Shown in pieces: positions 10,757 to 21,240 of a stretch of 64,000 nucleotides of DNA; the first letter of the stretch is position 1; every line of letters starts with the position of its first letter. The stretch comes from Orychophragmus violaceus (lineage: Eukaryota > Streptophyta > Magnoliopsida > Brassicales > Brassicaceae). The notes under the pieces are model-generated. The model was not told the DNA's origin. It did no database searches and saw only the letters and a program-made list of their open reading frames with translations. The stretch covers positions 27,314,766 to 27,378,765 of the forward strand of contig CM058234.1 in assembly GCA_030180135.1 (NCBI GenBank), in the 5' to 3' direction. A program made the translations under genes and the position numbers.

Positions 10757-12166
10757 ACTCCCCCACACTTAGCCTTTGCTTGTCCTCAAGCAAAAAAAAT
10801 AACTATAACATGGTGAAGAGGTTTGAAAACTTTCAGAAACTCTTTTCATCTTCGAAGCAACAACACTCAGATTCCCCTTAGTAATACACTGAAAGAATCA
10901 CTTGCAAGATATCAATACCAACATGTACTTCCCCCACACTTAGCAACTGTCCTAAGTAAACTCCACAATCACATTCATGCATTCAAATTCACCCTACTGA
11001 CTTCTGCAAGTATTTAAGTGCGGTCTCACCTAAGGAGTATCGATCAAAGGCACATGGACTCTTACCTTGCCAGCTCTAGACCACCATACTATCTTTCTCT
11101 AGTCCCTTTCTTCTCTTTTCCCTTCCTTAACAACTGATTTTCCCCACTGGGTATCATTTTATTTTTTTATCAGTGTTCTTCCCGTTATGGGGTATACTTT
11201 GGACACATTCCATGGATGCACAGGAGATGATAGTTGTAGCTACCAATCCCAGAGACCACTTCGGAGTTACTAACTCATCCTCAGTTTATTATCTTCTTTT
11301 TTTTATGGAAGGGGAGAAGGGAACCAAATAGGACAGGTTTACAGGCTGTGTCAGAACTAACAAGGGAATCCGACACAAGGTATACCAAGCCCTTAGGTGA
11401 GAAAATTAAGTCAGTATTAAGGTGAAGTTAGTAAAAGGATCCTCTGATACCTGAAGTGATGTGGGTGTCCTTAGTAGGTTGATCTGTGTCTGGGTTTTCT
11501 AATAGTCATAGATCTTCTGCAAACTAGTCCCAATGGTTACTTAAGTTCCTGCAAGTGCTATTAAAACTTCTCAAAAATTCACTGTTTCTTACTTAAACAC
11601 TTTTGACTCAATAAAACAAATTTTTTTTAAAACAGGACTGACTCTAAGAAAACAGAAAGATAACAGTCAGTACTACCTCCCCCACACTTAAAACACACTG
11701 TCCCCAGTAGTGTCAAGCAAAGGGTTGGTAAAAGAAAGCAAAAATGTTATGGATGTGTTGAGTTCTGTCTGATTTTTACCTCTGTCGCACAGGCATCGAT
11801 CGTTGCATAAATGCATCGGCCGTTGCTAGGCGATTTTTCGTCGTGTGTCGATCGTTGCTCAGGACCGCAACGATCGCTGCAGTGCGATTTCCTTCGTGTT
11901 GTGACGATCGACACAATATGTGTCGATCGACGCACTGCGATTTTTCGGATCAGTCAGCAGGTTAGCAAGTTAGTCCGTGAGAAAATCCAAATTTTTGAAC
12001 CTGCAAGCTGTAAAACACTGAAAACAGGCTAAATCAAAGCAACTGATAATCCTCAGACAAACAAATCATCCAAACATAATCATCCTAAGAAAATCAAAAG
12101 AAAATGCAAAGAGAAAAAGAAAAACAAGAGAATACAAAACCGAATGTCTGAAAACGGATACTACGC
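10757..12166 (-). other. ATH-B 3' non-coding region
   Basis: About 1.4 kb without a credible gene, from the polypurine tract (10757-10770 on + coordinates, actcccccacactt) to the ORF1-like pseudogene. It is homologous to the 3' regions of ATH-A (17097-18240) and ATH-C (39430-40430), including the 'cccccacacttagcaactg' block. It also holds a cluster of paired palindromes at 11793-11937. Confidence 0.75.
11793..11937. repeat. Cluster of three paired palindromes (ATH-B)
   Basis: Three pairs of near-palindromes of the type gcaacgatcgttgc / tgtcgatcgacgc follow each other. Centre-to-centre distances inside pairs are about 20, 22 and 19 bp. The pairs are separated by a short recurring spacer of the form gcgatttttcgt. 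See the finding on paired palindromes. Confidence 0.8.
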
Positions 12167-13630
12167 TCACTCGCTCTCATCATCTATCCCAACATATGGA
12201 TCAGTACCGCCGGAATCCTCAGGAGAACGCTGTCTGCGTCGACTGGCAGGGACGGGCTGATGAACCTGTGGCTGTCTCCTGCAAGTGCAGCCACGCATCC
12301 ACTCCCAAATGGTCTTCAGTATCCCATCATGACGCTCTCTCCACTCAGCCTTAGACATCTCTCCAAGAGGAACTGAAGGGACAGGAAAAGGGCCAATGTC
12401 ATCAGTAGGGGCAGCAGGTGCAGGCGTAGAGGAAGTAGAAGCTCGAGTAGAAGGCTCTCCCAGCGGATGAGCCAAAGAAGGGACTGTGCGCTGAGCTCTA
12501 ACAGGAGGCTGAAATCTCAAGGCATCCAGCGTATCTATCCGTGTCAAATCAGCAGCAGGGTCATAATAAACCCATACACGTCCCTCCTTGAGCTATGTAG
12601 CGCTCTGCAGGTGACTGAAATCGAGGAACTCCATGTCATCATCGCACTCCGTACCCTCTAAGGGAATCCCGCAATGCCTGAAAATGGGAGTAAGAACACT
12701 CCCTACTGTCTCTGTGCCCACGCCATCAAATGGCTTCTTCTGCAGGTCGCATAGATGATGAGCAAAAGCACCTCCCAAGTTGAGTCCTCTAGCGTGGTTT
12801 CTCAGATCAGTATCCCTGAAGTGCTCCCTCAGCCCAATAAACAGCATCTCCATCTCATTCTTCCTCATCTTGTTGGCTTCAAACTTGCAAAACAAAGTAG
12901 ATCCCAAGATGCGCAAGACGTATCTAAGGATCGGATGCCTAACCTGAATCACTGGTGAAGTCCGCGAGTTGTACCACCCGTTGCCGATGTAATCCCAGAA
13001 CTTCTGAGCCTCTGATGGTTCCCACGGAAGGGACACATCTATGCGTGTCGGCTCAGTGCGGAACCCATAGATCCTGCAGATATCAAGAAGGGGAACTCGA
13101 TACCTGGCTCCTAGACACATGAAGGTAAAGGTACCTCCTAAAGCTTTCCTGCTATCTGGGTTTGGATAGATAACCCTGCAAGTGGCAAGCAGCTGCCTAA
13201 CCAACTCCGGGTACAAGTCATAAGGTTGCATTGGCATTGTCCCCAGACCAATGCCTTTTCACAGTGCAAGAACCTGCTCATCAATGCCAAGACTCTTGCA
13301 AGTCGAGTAGTCTGCAAACTTAGTTGGCTTAAGAGTCATGCGACACCAACCATTGTACAGCAGTGTATCATAATCATCCCAATACTCATGCAGTGGTCTC
13401 TCTGTGAAATCGTCGGACTTGAGCAGGTCAGCAATATTATTTGGCCACTCTCTATCTGACTAGATCTCTGTCATATCTGCTCGGGGCCAAGGTAGTGCTA
13501 TCGCCGGACCAACCCTCACATAATCCTCAGGGTGCGGTGATTCTCGATGGAACTACTCTGGTGGTGGAATGTACTGACGTGTGGCGGTTGCTGCGGTGGC
13601 TCTGCGTTTGTGGGATTGTCGAGGAGGCAT
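12167..13630 (-). pseudogene. ATH-B Athila ORF1-like gene with four in-frame stops
   Basis: From an ATG at 13630 (MPPRQSHKRRATAA) one frame runs to a stop at 12167, about 487 codons. It is interrupted by four in-frame stops: two TAG near the N-terminus, one TGA near 13260 and a TAG at about 12593. No frameshift is needed. It has the same architecture as the ATH-A gene: HEYWDDYDTLLYNGWC, then YPELVRQLLATCRVIY, GTFTFMCLGARYRVPL, VRHPILRYVLRIL, AFAHHLCDLQKKPF and a Pro/Ser-rich tail. These match the Athila ORF1 family as I know it (PF03078-like). No signal peptide or membrane segment is visible, so an envelope role is not supported. The function is unknown. Confidence 0.75.
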
Positions 13631-14413
13631 CTGGATTTAAGAAATTAAAACAAATTAGTCTCGGCAATTTCTCTGTGAAATCGTTGAGCAACGATTGTTG
13701 CACGAGTGGCGACGATCGTTGCAAAGCGATTTCACAGTCGCAAAGCAACGATTTAAATCGTGCCAAAATCAACCCAAAATCTCACAATCAGCAATAATCA
13801 ATCTCTAATCACCATAAATCAAGTCTATAATAACATTCAATCATCATTTTCAACCCAAAATTTCCTAATCCTAAAACACTAAAATCAAATCCGAAAATGA
13901 AGAAATTGAGACACATTACCTTGGATTTGCTTCGAATGGGTTAGAGATATAGATAAATCGTGCAAAAATAAGGAGAGTGGGACTTTGAATCGTCAAAAAC
14001 GATGAAGAAATGAGTGATTTAGAGAGATGGAGTTTCGTGATGTACGGTCGGCGAAATGAACAAGAAGAGAAGAGAGAAGGGTTTAAGGTAGTTACCTCGA
14101 TCGTGTCTGCAACGACCGTTGCTAATGCGCAACGAGCGTTGCTAGTGGACCGGGTCGATTCCGGTTTAGCTCAACGTACCTTAATTTTGCAATTTAAACC
14201 AATTGCAACGACCGTTGCACAGGACCGCAACGATCGTCACAAGGCGATCCATCTCTTCGTCATTTTCTCCCTGCAACGACTGTTGCAAATGAAGCAACGA
14301 TCGTCACACATCTCCAGACTCGTGTTCTGTATCTAAAAAAAAACTCAGCAAAAACAAATAAAAACGTGAAATCCTAAGAAAAACACCAAAAATAGAAATA
14401 CTAGAACCTAATA
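13631..14413 (-). other. ATH-B untranslated region between gag and ORF1 with paired palindromes
   Basis: No gene is supported. The stretch holds at least four palindrome pairs: 13688-13722 (spacing 21), 14110-14143 (20), 14204-14240 (22) and 14273-14308 (21). All are based on gcaacgatcgttgc. This is the densest set outside the 3' region. Confidence 0.75.
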
Positions 14414-14429
14414 GTGGGTTGCCTCCCAC
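14414..14429 (-). promoter_or_regulatory. Conserved hairpin after gag (ATH-B)
   Basis: The inverted repeat gtggg-aggcaa-cccac lies in a block also found right after gag in ATH-A (22663-22678) and ATH-C (39153-39168). The flanking words agtcattagcttgac and agcgcttg are conserved too. Confidence 0.75.
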
Positions 14430-14478
14430 TCAGCGCTTGTTTCAAGTCATTAGCTTGACTTTTTGGAAAAGGTCAGAC

Positions 14479-15774
14479 TCATGGGGGTTTCAAATGTCTT
14501 ATCATCCATTGTTGTGTGTAAGCAGTAGCAGCATGAGATCGTCCAAGGAACGTAGGAAGGAATGTAGGGTGGGATTGACACTTGGGTGGTGTAGAGCGTT
14601 TTCCTGCATTCACAGCATTGGAGTCAGGAGGTTTGAGTTTAGAAGGTGCATACCTTTGCTTTGGTGGAGATCTGATGTTCAGAGCTTTCCACTTCTGAGT
14701 AGCTTTAGGTTCTGAAGATGTTAGAGTACATTCCTGAGGAACTACCATCTCCTTATCCACCACTACCATGCACTGAATTACATCTTTAGACCTTACAAGA
14801 GCTTTTGGGAATGGTATTGGAGGTTTATAGATCTTTTCCTTAACCAATCCACGAGGAATAAGTGAGACTGGTTCTTTACGGTGTGCAACGATCGACGCAC
14901 TTGGTGCAACGATCGATACAGGTGTTTCAGCTCGAGTTTCAACTTCAGTCTCGGGTTTCTCAGCTTCCTGGTCTAATTCAACAGTCCTAAACTCAAATTT
15001 CTCCTCTTGACTTGGTCCATTATCAGTCTGAACTATCCTAGCCAAAAGATCAATGTCAATCTCTGTTGAGTCTGGTCCGCCGAAGCTCTCAAACTCAGGG
15101 AATTCAATCTCAGATTCTTCTCTGTTTTCCACAATTTCCATAGCCTTAACTTCAAGGTATGATCCCTGATTCATCCTATGGTCAATCTGAACTGAGGTGG
15201 CGTTGACATGAGCTTTCTGAGCATTCTTCTTTTTCGCATTATTTGAGATTTGATCCATCTGTGTATCCAGCAGCCTCATATGAGTGTTCAAGGACTCAAG
15301 CTTACTATTTAAATCAGTGTACAAGGTATTAATCCTCGAGTTGTAAGACGCAGTGGTCTGTTGTTGTACTTCAAGAAGCTGCTCCATCATGACTTCCAAT
15401 CTGCTTTTATGTGTAGGTACAGGAGATGTTGGGTGAGATAAATAACCATAATCTCTCGATCTCTGAGCATAATTAGAACCTTGTCTCTGCTGATTCCCAT
15501 ACATCTGTCCGTAATAATCAGTTCCAGCTATATAATTCATCTCTCCAAACTTTTCAGTTATTGCATCGGCTCTGATTTGTCTCTTCCCAAGTAGAATGCT
15601 GTGGATGGAATCAATCTTGTCTCTCATCTCAGCTACCTGCCCAACTAATGCATGATACTCTGGTAGGATGGGGTTTCCTTCCCCATCTAGTTTCTGACCT
15701 TTTGCGTTGCATATATAACCCTCTTGGTCTCGTAAAACGCCGTCTTCACCACGAATCAGAATCACAGGCTCCAT
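14479..15774 (-). CDS. ATH-B gag-like protein lacking the gag core
   Basis: A 431-codon open frame in the gag position, 200 bp after the primer site. Its first 30 residues (MEPVILIRGEDGVLRDQEGY) match the Athila gag N-terminus. It then jumps directly to the region that follows the gag core in ATH-A (KIDSIHSILLGKR, a Gln/Tyr/Gly-rich stretch, THKSRLEVMMEQLLE, a coiled-coil-like segment with NTHMRLLDTQMDQI). It ends in the shared C-terminal block APPKQRYAPSKLKPP...FLGRSH...W. The Retrotrans_gag core and the protease are absent by deletion, yet the frame stays open. An encoded palindrome pair lies near 14884-14920. Whether the protein is made or useful is unknown. Confidence 0.65.
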   Translation of the reverse strand: MEPVILIRGEDGVLRDQEGYICNAKGQKLDGEGNPILPEYHALVGQVAEMRDKIDSIHSILLGKRQIRADAITEKFGEMNYIAGTDYYGQMYGNQQRQGSNYAQRSRDYGYLSHPTSPVPTHKSRLEVMMEQLLEVQQQTTASYNSRINTLYTDLNSKLESLNTHMRLLDTQMDQISNNAKKKNAQKAHVNATSVQIDHRMNQGSYLEVKAMEIVENREESEIEFPEFESFGGPDSTEIDIDLLARIVQTDNGPSQEEKFEFRTVELDQEAEKPETEVETRAETPVSIVAPSASIVAHRKEPVSLIPRGLVKEKIYKPPIPFPKALVRSKDVIQCMVVVDKEMVVPQECTLTSSEPKATQKWKALNIRSPPKQRYAPSKLKPPDSNAVNAGKRSTPPKCQSHPTFLPTFLGRSHAATAYTQQWMIRHLKPP

Positions 15775-15975
15775 TAAGAATAACCTGCTGAGTGTTCAAG
15801 CTCTCGGTATCACTGGTTTCGCCTTGTGTCGGTCGATGCAAGGTATGCGTAGATCGATGCAATGCGATTCCTGCAACACCAAAGAAACGAAAACGTAAGT
15901 AAATAAAAGTAAAATAAAATAAAGAAAATGCTTAGTCTAAATCCTAATACTGAATCTATCGGCGAACTCAAAGAT

Positions 15976-15993
15976 TCCCCGGCAACGGCGCCA
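15976..15993 (-). promoter_or_regulatory. ATH-B primer binding site (Asp tRNA type)
   Basis: On the - strand TGGCGCCGTTGCCGGGGA lies 6 bp inside the 5' LTR. This is the known Athila primer site, complementary to the 3' end of tRNA-Asp. Confidence 0.92.
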
Positions 15994-15999
15994 AAAACT

Positions 16000-17091
16000 T
16001 GAAAGGTCGAGTTTTAATCCCTATTCTAACTGTAGTTGTAGTACTTAGGGTATCGAATCCACAAGGACTCTGGTCACACGATAGATTATAAGTAATTCAG
16101 ATTTAAGCTAAGCGAAGCAATATTGGAAAACGGTAAACAAAATAGCAAGTAAATAAATCAAACGAGGGGGTTGTAAGCAATTAACGAAGGTGCCAGGTTT
16201 CGGGAGTTCTCAGGATATCAGGAATTCAGATAATCAAACAATCAAGATTCAATCTATAGCGTTCTTGAACTAGAATCACGACGGTAAAACTAACCAGCTG
16301 TCGCTGCGATAATTATCTATGTCTAACAACCTAGCAGACCAAATTCCTTTGTGAATCCTAGAGTTCTAAACATGCATTAATTCCAAGTTCGTTCGTTCAC
16401 AATTTCTCTAAACCAAATTCCTTTGCGGATAGACAAATTGCTCACCTAATCAGATCTAGTTAAATAAACCAACTGTCGTTGCGTAAATCAACCTAAAATC
16501 AGTAATCTAAATGGCCAGTTCAGATTAAGCATTAAGAACAGATTAGATGAAGAACTAGATGACGAATCTAATAAATTAGTTAATCTAACATTCCTTCAAA
16601 TCCCAAATGAGAATCCCTAACCTAACGAGAGATCTACTCAGACATAACAATCATAACAGATAACATAGTCAAAATAGATATCATAGAATAATCAAAAGAA
16701 TAAGAACATGGGTTCGAAATCAAATCTCTTTCGAGAACAAAACCGGCCCCTAAAACTCTCTCTGAAAATAAAACTTAGTTCTAAAAGCCTTCTACTAACA
16801 AGTGACTGTAAAACCTAATTTTAAAACTAAATCACGTTTTGGGGCTTCTTTGTAAATATCAGGAACTTCTGGGCACAACTGCAATTTCACCATTCTTCAT
16901 TAAACCGCCGAGTTTGGCCCATCTCTCATATGCAAACACTCCAAAAAGATCTAGAAAGTGCCATAATCACCAAATCTGCTCCAAATGTGCTTGTACCTAA
17001 TAAATACCTGAAAAGACTCTAAAACATAGTAAAGGACTCGATAAATAAGATATATACCATGGTTAAAAGCCCTAAAATCCATGGTATATCA
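16000..17091 (-). repeat. ATH-B 5' LTR (1092 bp)
   Basis: It matches the LTR at 9578-10756 but lacks two short blocks, one of which contains the paired palindrome. The inner terminus reads TGAAAGG in + coordinates where the 3' copy has TGATAGG. The outer end is ATATCA at 17091, followed by the target duplicate gtaaa. Confidence 0.92.
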
Positions 17092-18240
17092 GTAAACTCC
17101 ACAATCTAGACAGTGCATTCAAGTTCACCACACTAACCTCTGTATACAATTAGGTGCGGTCTCACAGAGGGAGTATCGATCAGATCACACATGGAATCAA
17201 CTCAGTCAGTACTTGACCACCAAACTGTCGGTTTCTGGTTTCTTTCTTTTCCCTTTCTCCTTTAGCACTGATTTTTCCCCACTGGGCATCATTTTATTTT
17301 TTCTATCGGTGCTCTTCCCTTTTTATTCGGGGTGTAACTTTGGACATGTTTCCATGGATGCACAGGATGTAATTGAGGTCTCTACCACTCTCGCGACCAC
17401 TTCAAAGCTACTAGCTTATCCGCAGTTTTAATCTCTCCTTTTTTTTACTTTCAAGGGAGGGGAAAATCAGAAACCATATTTAGACAAAATCATAGGCTGT
17501 GTCAAACACATCAGAGGAATCCAATCCAGAGATACCAAACCCCTAAGTGAGAAAATTCATTCAGGATTAGAGGTGAAGTTAGTGATGGATCCACTGAATA
17601 CCTGGTTAGATATGGGTGTGCTTGGTAAGTTGATATGTGTTGAGTTTTCTAATAGTCATAGAGCTACTGTAAGTCTGTCCAATGGTCACTTAGTTCATGT
17701 TTCAGCGAAACATTTCCTCGAAAAATATCCTCGAAAAATAATAGTTTCATACACATTTTGACTCAATAAAACCAATTTGAAAACAAGGGAAAACAAGGGA
17801 CTGACTCTAAGAAAACAAAAGACAATGTCAGTAACCACCTCCCCCACACTTAAACTGCACTGTCCCCAGTGCAATCGCAGCTTGGGTTCGGGAGAGATCA
17901 ATCTGGAACCATAGAGTTATTGAGTTAAAAAGTCGAACATGAACACGACCAATGTCGACCGACACTAAAGGCAGTGTCGCCCGACACCAGGGTCGTGTGA
18001 TCATACGCAGGATGTAGAGTCTGCCGTGGTTGAGTTCATGGGTTAGCACTCAATTACTCACTTGTTAGCTGCGTTAGATCACTCAAAATCACATCAGAAA
18101 CAACAGTGGTGATGCATAAACTCAAATAGTCAAGGTTCCAAACATATGGGTTTGACAGACTGACTCAGAAGAAACATCAAAATGACTCAAAAGAAAGTAA
18201 AGAAAAAAGAAACAAACACATAATCAGCAAGAGCAAGTGT
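17092..18240 (-). other. ATH-A 3' non-coding region
   Basis: About 1.15 kb with no supported gene, downstream of ORF1 on the - strand and continuing at 9379-9577 beyond ATH-B. It holds the ccccacacttaaactgcactgtccccag block shared with ATH-B and ATH-C and a palindrome pair at 17953-17988 (spacing 22, core tcgaccga / tcgcccga). Confidence 0.7.
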
Positions 18241-19795
18241 CTAGAAGACTGGAGAGTCCTCATCATCCATCTCCTCAGAGTTAGCTGCCTCCTCTATATC
18301 CTCATCCTCTGAGCTCACATGTGCAGGTACTGGCGCAGGTGCGCGACGTCGTGGATGTGGGTGGTGAACGAGATGTGAGCGTTGGCAGGACATGCGGTGA
18401 ACTTTCTTATAAATGAACTTTCTTATAAATGCCCTTGAAAACACATGATGTCCACTTTTGAAATTGCCCCGGTAGCATGTCTTTTGCTGGTTCTGGAAGC
18501 TCAGGAAACCCATAGGTCTCATCCGGATCATCAGCAGGGACAGCCTCATGCTTAGCAGCAGAGGCAGCAGCTCCAGAAGAAGCTCCTCTAAGTACTGTAG
18601 AACGATGTGTGATACCTCGACAACGCTCTACATTGGGCTGGAAGGAGAGTGAAAGAGGCTCATTGGTGATGCATGTAAGCTTGGTCTCTGGGAGGGGAAA
18701 GAGGCGCTCAACGCAAGATATGTCATGGAAACGCCACCAGAACTGTCTCCCACTGACATCTCCCTTGATCCATTGCATGCTCTTCAGATGTGTAAAGTCC
18801 ATGGTGGACTTCTTGGTGCATATGGTCATCTGACTCCTGCCGAGCCCATAGTGGTCAAAGATGAGAGTTAAAAGACTCCCGACCGTCTCTGTCTTCGTCG
18901 CCTTCCCAGTGAATGGCTTAGTCTTCAAGGACTCCAAATGGTGAGCAAAGAGAGCCCCCATGTTGGCATCTGCCACTAAATGAGCGTCCTCAAACTCACT
19001 GACATCAACACTGGTGCCAATCCCAAGATAAAGCAACAAAATCTCAGCAATCCTCATCATCCCAGGCTCCATCTTACACAAGATAGTGTTGGCGAACACG
19101 CGGACGAGATACCGCAGAACCGGATGTCGCACAGCGGTCTGTCTGGTGGTCTGGGAATCGTACACTCCTATGCCAAAGTGTTGCAAGAAAAGCTGCACAC
19201 CGGGCCAGTGCTCAGGCAAAATGACTCGCTCTCTCGTCCTGTCAAACTCGTATATGTCACATAGCTCCTGGATGTTGAGCATGTACCTTCTGCCCTTGGC
19301 CATGAAGGTCAATGTCCCTTCAGAGGCCTTCCTCACCACATCATTGGAGTAGTAAACACGGACTGTGGCCATGATCTGTCTGACCTGCTCCTCGTGCAAA
19401 TCATAGTACTTGGTACAGATCATACCCAAGCCTATCGTCCGTATAACTTTCAAGACATCCGATCGTATCTTCAGCTTGTTCATATTCGTGGTGCAAGAGA
19501 GCCGTGTGGGCTGGATATCAACGCCACACCAACCATTGTAGAACAAGCTGTCATAATCATCCCAATGCTCTGAGATTGGCCTGTGGGTGCATGTGCGCTT
19601 CTTTACTTCTACCGCAGGCTCGTCTGCAAAGCAAGTGAGCTTGAACCTCTTCTCTTCCATTCTTGGCCAAGGTGCTTGGTTCTGAGCATCACGGGCATGA
19701 GTGCCGGCGGTATCGTATTGCTGTGACGAGGAGCCAGAAGTAGTGGTGTCAGAGGCTTTTCGTGGGCGCTTTCCTCGGTTCAGTGAAGGTTCCAT
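18241..19795 (-). pseudogene. ATH-A Athila ORF1-like gene (nearly intact, one frameshifting duplication)
   Basis: The likely start is the ATG at 19795 (MEPSLNRGKRPRKAS), nine codons inside a longer open stretch, because it matches the basic, Ser/Thr-rich N-terminus of the family. Domain blocks in order are WDDYDSLFYNGWCGVDI, HEEQVRQIMATVRVYY, GTLTFMAKGRRYMLNI, TAVRHPVLRYLVRVFAN, GALFAHHLESLKTKPF and ETVGSLLTLIFDHYGL. These match the Athila ORF1 family (PF03078-like). The frame is open for about 460 codons to 18407. A 16-bp tandem duplication at 18400-18431 then shifts it, and the acidic C-terminal tail (to 18241) is in another frame. No transmembrane or signal segment is seen. The role in the element cycle is unknown. 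Confidence 0.75.
18400..18431. repeat. 16-bp tandem duplication that breaks ORF1
   Basis: The sequence aactttcttataaatg occurs twice in a row. Because 16 is not a multiple of three, it shifts the ORF1 frame and gives a stop immediately after. Confidence 0.9.
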
Positions 19796-20973
19796 CTGCA
19801 AGACGAACACACAGGCATACAAGCATAAGGTTCAACAATCCGATTTTTGCAGCATCACAATCTCATGAATTGGGCCCAGATAATCATCCACAGCACCAAA
19901 ACCAATCATATTCCACTACAAACTCGTCCTAGACATCAATATATCGATCCAAATTCGAAGCTTTCTTCCCTTGAATACGAACTGAAAATGGAGATTCAGA
20001 GTCATACCTTCGCAGATCGATTAAACTGATACTAGAAATGGATAGAGAACAGAAAAACAAGTGGAATAGAGCTTTGAATCATCAAAATCGATCAAGAAAC
20101 GAGAGAGATGGCGATTTTGGGAGGATTTTTGGCGAGAGGAAAAATCAGGAAGAAGAAGTCGGGTCGCGGGTTTTAAGAAAGACTTACCTCGATTTCATCA
20201 ATGTCGACTGACACTCACTGTCAATGTCGGTCGACATTCGACTGTATGTCCCAAGTCGACCTCAAAATCGACTGAGGTTGATTATGGTTCGTGTTCGAAG
20301 TTTCTAGAAATCGATGTCGACCGACATTGTGATACCCCGATCTCGGAAAAACTTGATAAAATATTATTATCAAATGTAATAGTATTTTTATCATTAATAA
20401 ATTGAATTATCTTGCTAAGATATTCATTGGAGCTACTTTTGGAAATTCTTGGGAATTTTCCGAAATATCCGGTTTTTCCGAGAAACCGATAAAATGTTCG
20501 GGAGAGTTGGAAAAATAGTTAGACGCCACTAAAAATCATGAAATTTTAACCACAACTCCCTTATTATATTCTGAAGCTATGGTTAAAAGGATTTAGCAAG
20601 ATTTGATTGCTAGATTAAGTTCTGATTTTTAGATCATTAAGGGCTAATTAGTGACTAAAAATTCAAAATAAATTCTCTAAGGCTTGGGCTTGAACTAGGA
20701 TATTTTAGGCTAATTCTTAAGCTAATATTGGACCTAATCAAAGCTCAGAATGAAGCATGGGCCACGAAAATGGAGCCCAAGAAATAGAAGCTTCTTAGGT
20801 GCATGAATCACCAAAATGTGTTGTCACAAATCCAAGGGTTGCATGAGGAGGCTTACAAATGGATGGTGGGAGATCAAATTCATTGTTCTTGGATGGTTTT
20901 TGGTGTAGAAGTCGTGGCCTAAGATGGAGAGGAAGAGGAGACAAGTGTAAGGTGAAGATCTCTTCACTTTTGC

Positions 20974-20981
20974 TATAAAAA
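20974..20981 (+). promoter_or_regulatory. TATA box of the solo LTR
   Basis: TATAAAAA stands in ctataaaaagagaccccc, about 30 bp before a plausible start and just upstream of the purine-rich leader. This is a normal plant LTR promoter layout. Confidence 0.65.
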
Positions 20982-21029
20982 GAGACCCCCACCCCTCACT
21001 TTTCCTCACACCAAAACACCAACTCAACA

Positions 21030-21240
21030 AGAGTGGTAAGAAAGAAGAGAGGGAGAGGGGAAGGAGAAGAAGAAGAAGGCGGCCAGAAGAAGAAGGAGGA
21101 GGAGGAGAAGCCGAGGAGAGGAGGAGGAGCCGAGAGGAGGAGAGGCCGGAGGGAAGAAGAAGGAGGAGCCGGAGAGAGAGAGAGAGGGAGAGAGAGAGAG
21201 AGAGAGAAGAGAGAGAAGGAGGTTAGAAAGAGTAATAGTA
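21030..21240 (+). repeat. Purine-only tract (GA/GAAGAG-rich)
   Basis: About 200 bp in which the + strand is almost entirely A and G, ending in a GAGAGA run. It lies just downstream of the LTR TATA box. Open frames across it (Glu/Arg/Lys-rich, or Ser/Leu/Pro-rich in reverse) are composition artefacts. Confidence 0.85.

Larger units (their letters stand above)
9578..17091 (-). mobile_element. ATH-B: Athila-type non-autonomous element nested in ATH-A
   Basis: LTRs lie at 9578-10756 (3') and 16000-17091 (5'), in - orientation, flanked by perfect 5-bp duplicates gtaaa (9573-9577 and 17092-17096). Between them are an Asp-type primer site, a shortened gag-like reading frame (15774-14479), the hairpin block, an Athila ORF1-like pseudogene (13630-12167) and a long non-coding 3' region. 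Protease, RT, RNase H and integrase are absent. It sits in the 3' non-coding region of ATH-A, about 200 bp from that element's polypurine tract. Confidence 0.92.

Noticed and set aside
14010..14336. 108-codon + strand frame with Leu/Val-rich residues
   Set aside because: It runs through palindrome pairs in the ATH-B untranslated region and has no recognised motif.
12593..19795. ORF1-like genes as retroviral envelope genes
   Set aside because: Their position after gag suggests it, but no signal peptide, transmembrane segment or cleavage site is visible, and the blocks match the Athila ORF1 family.
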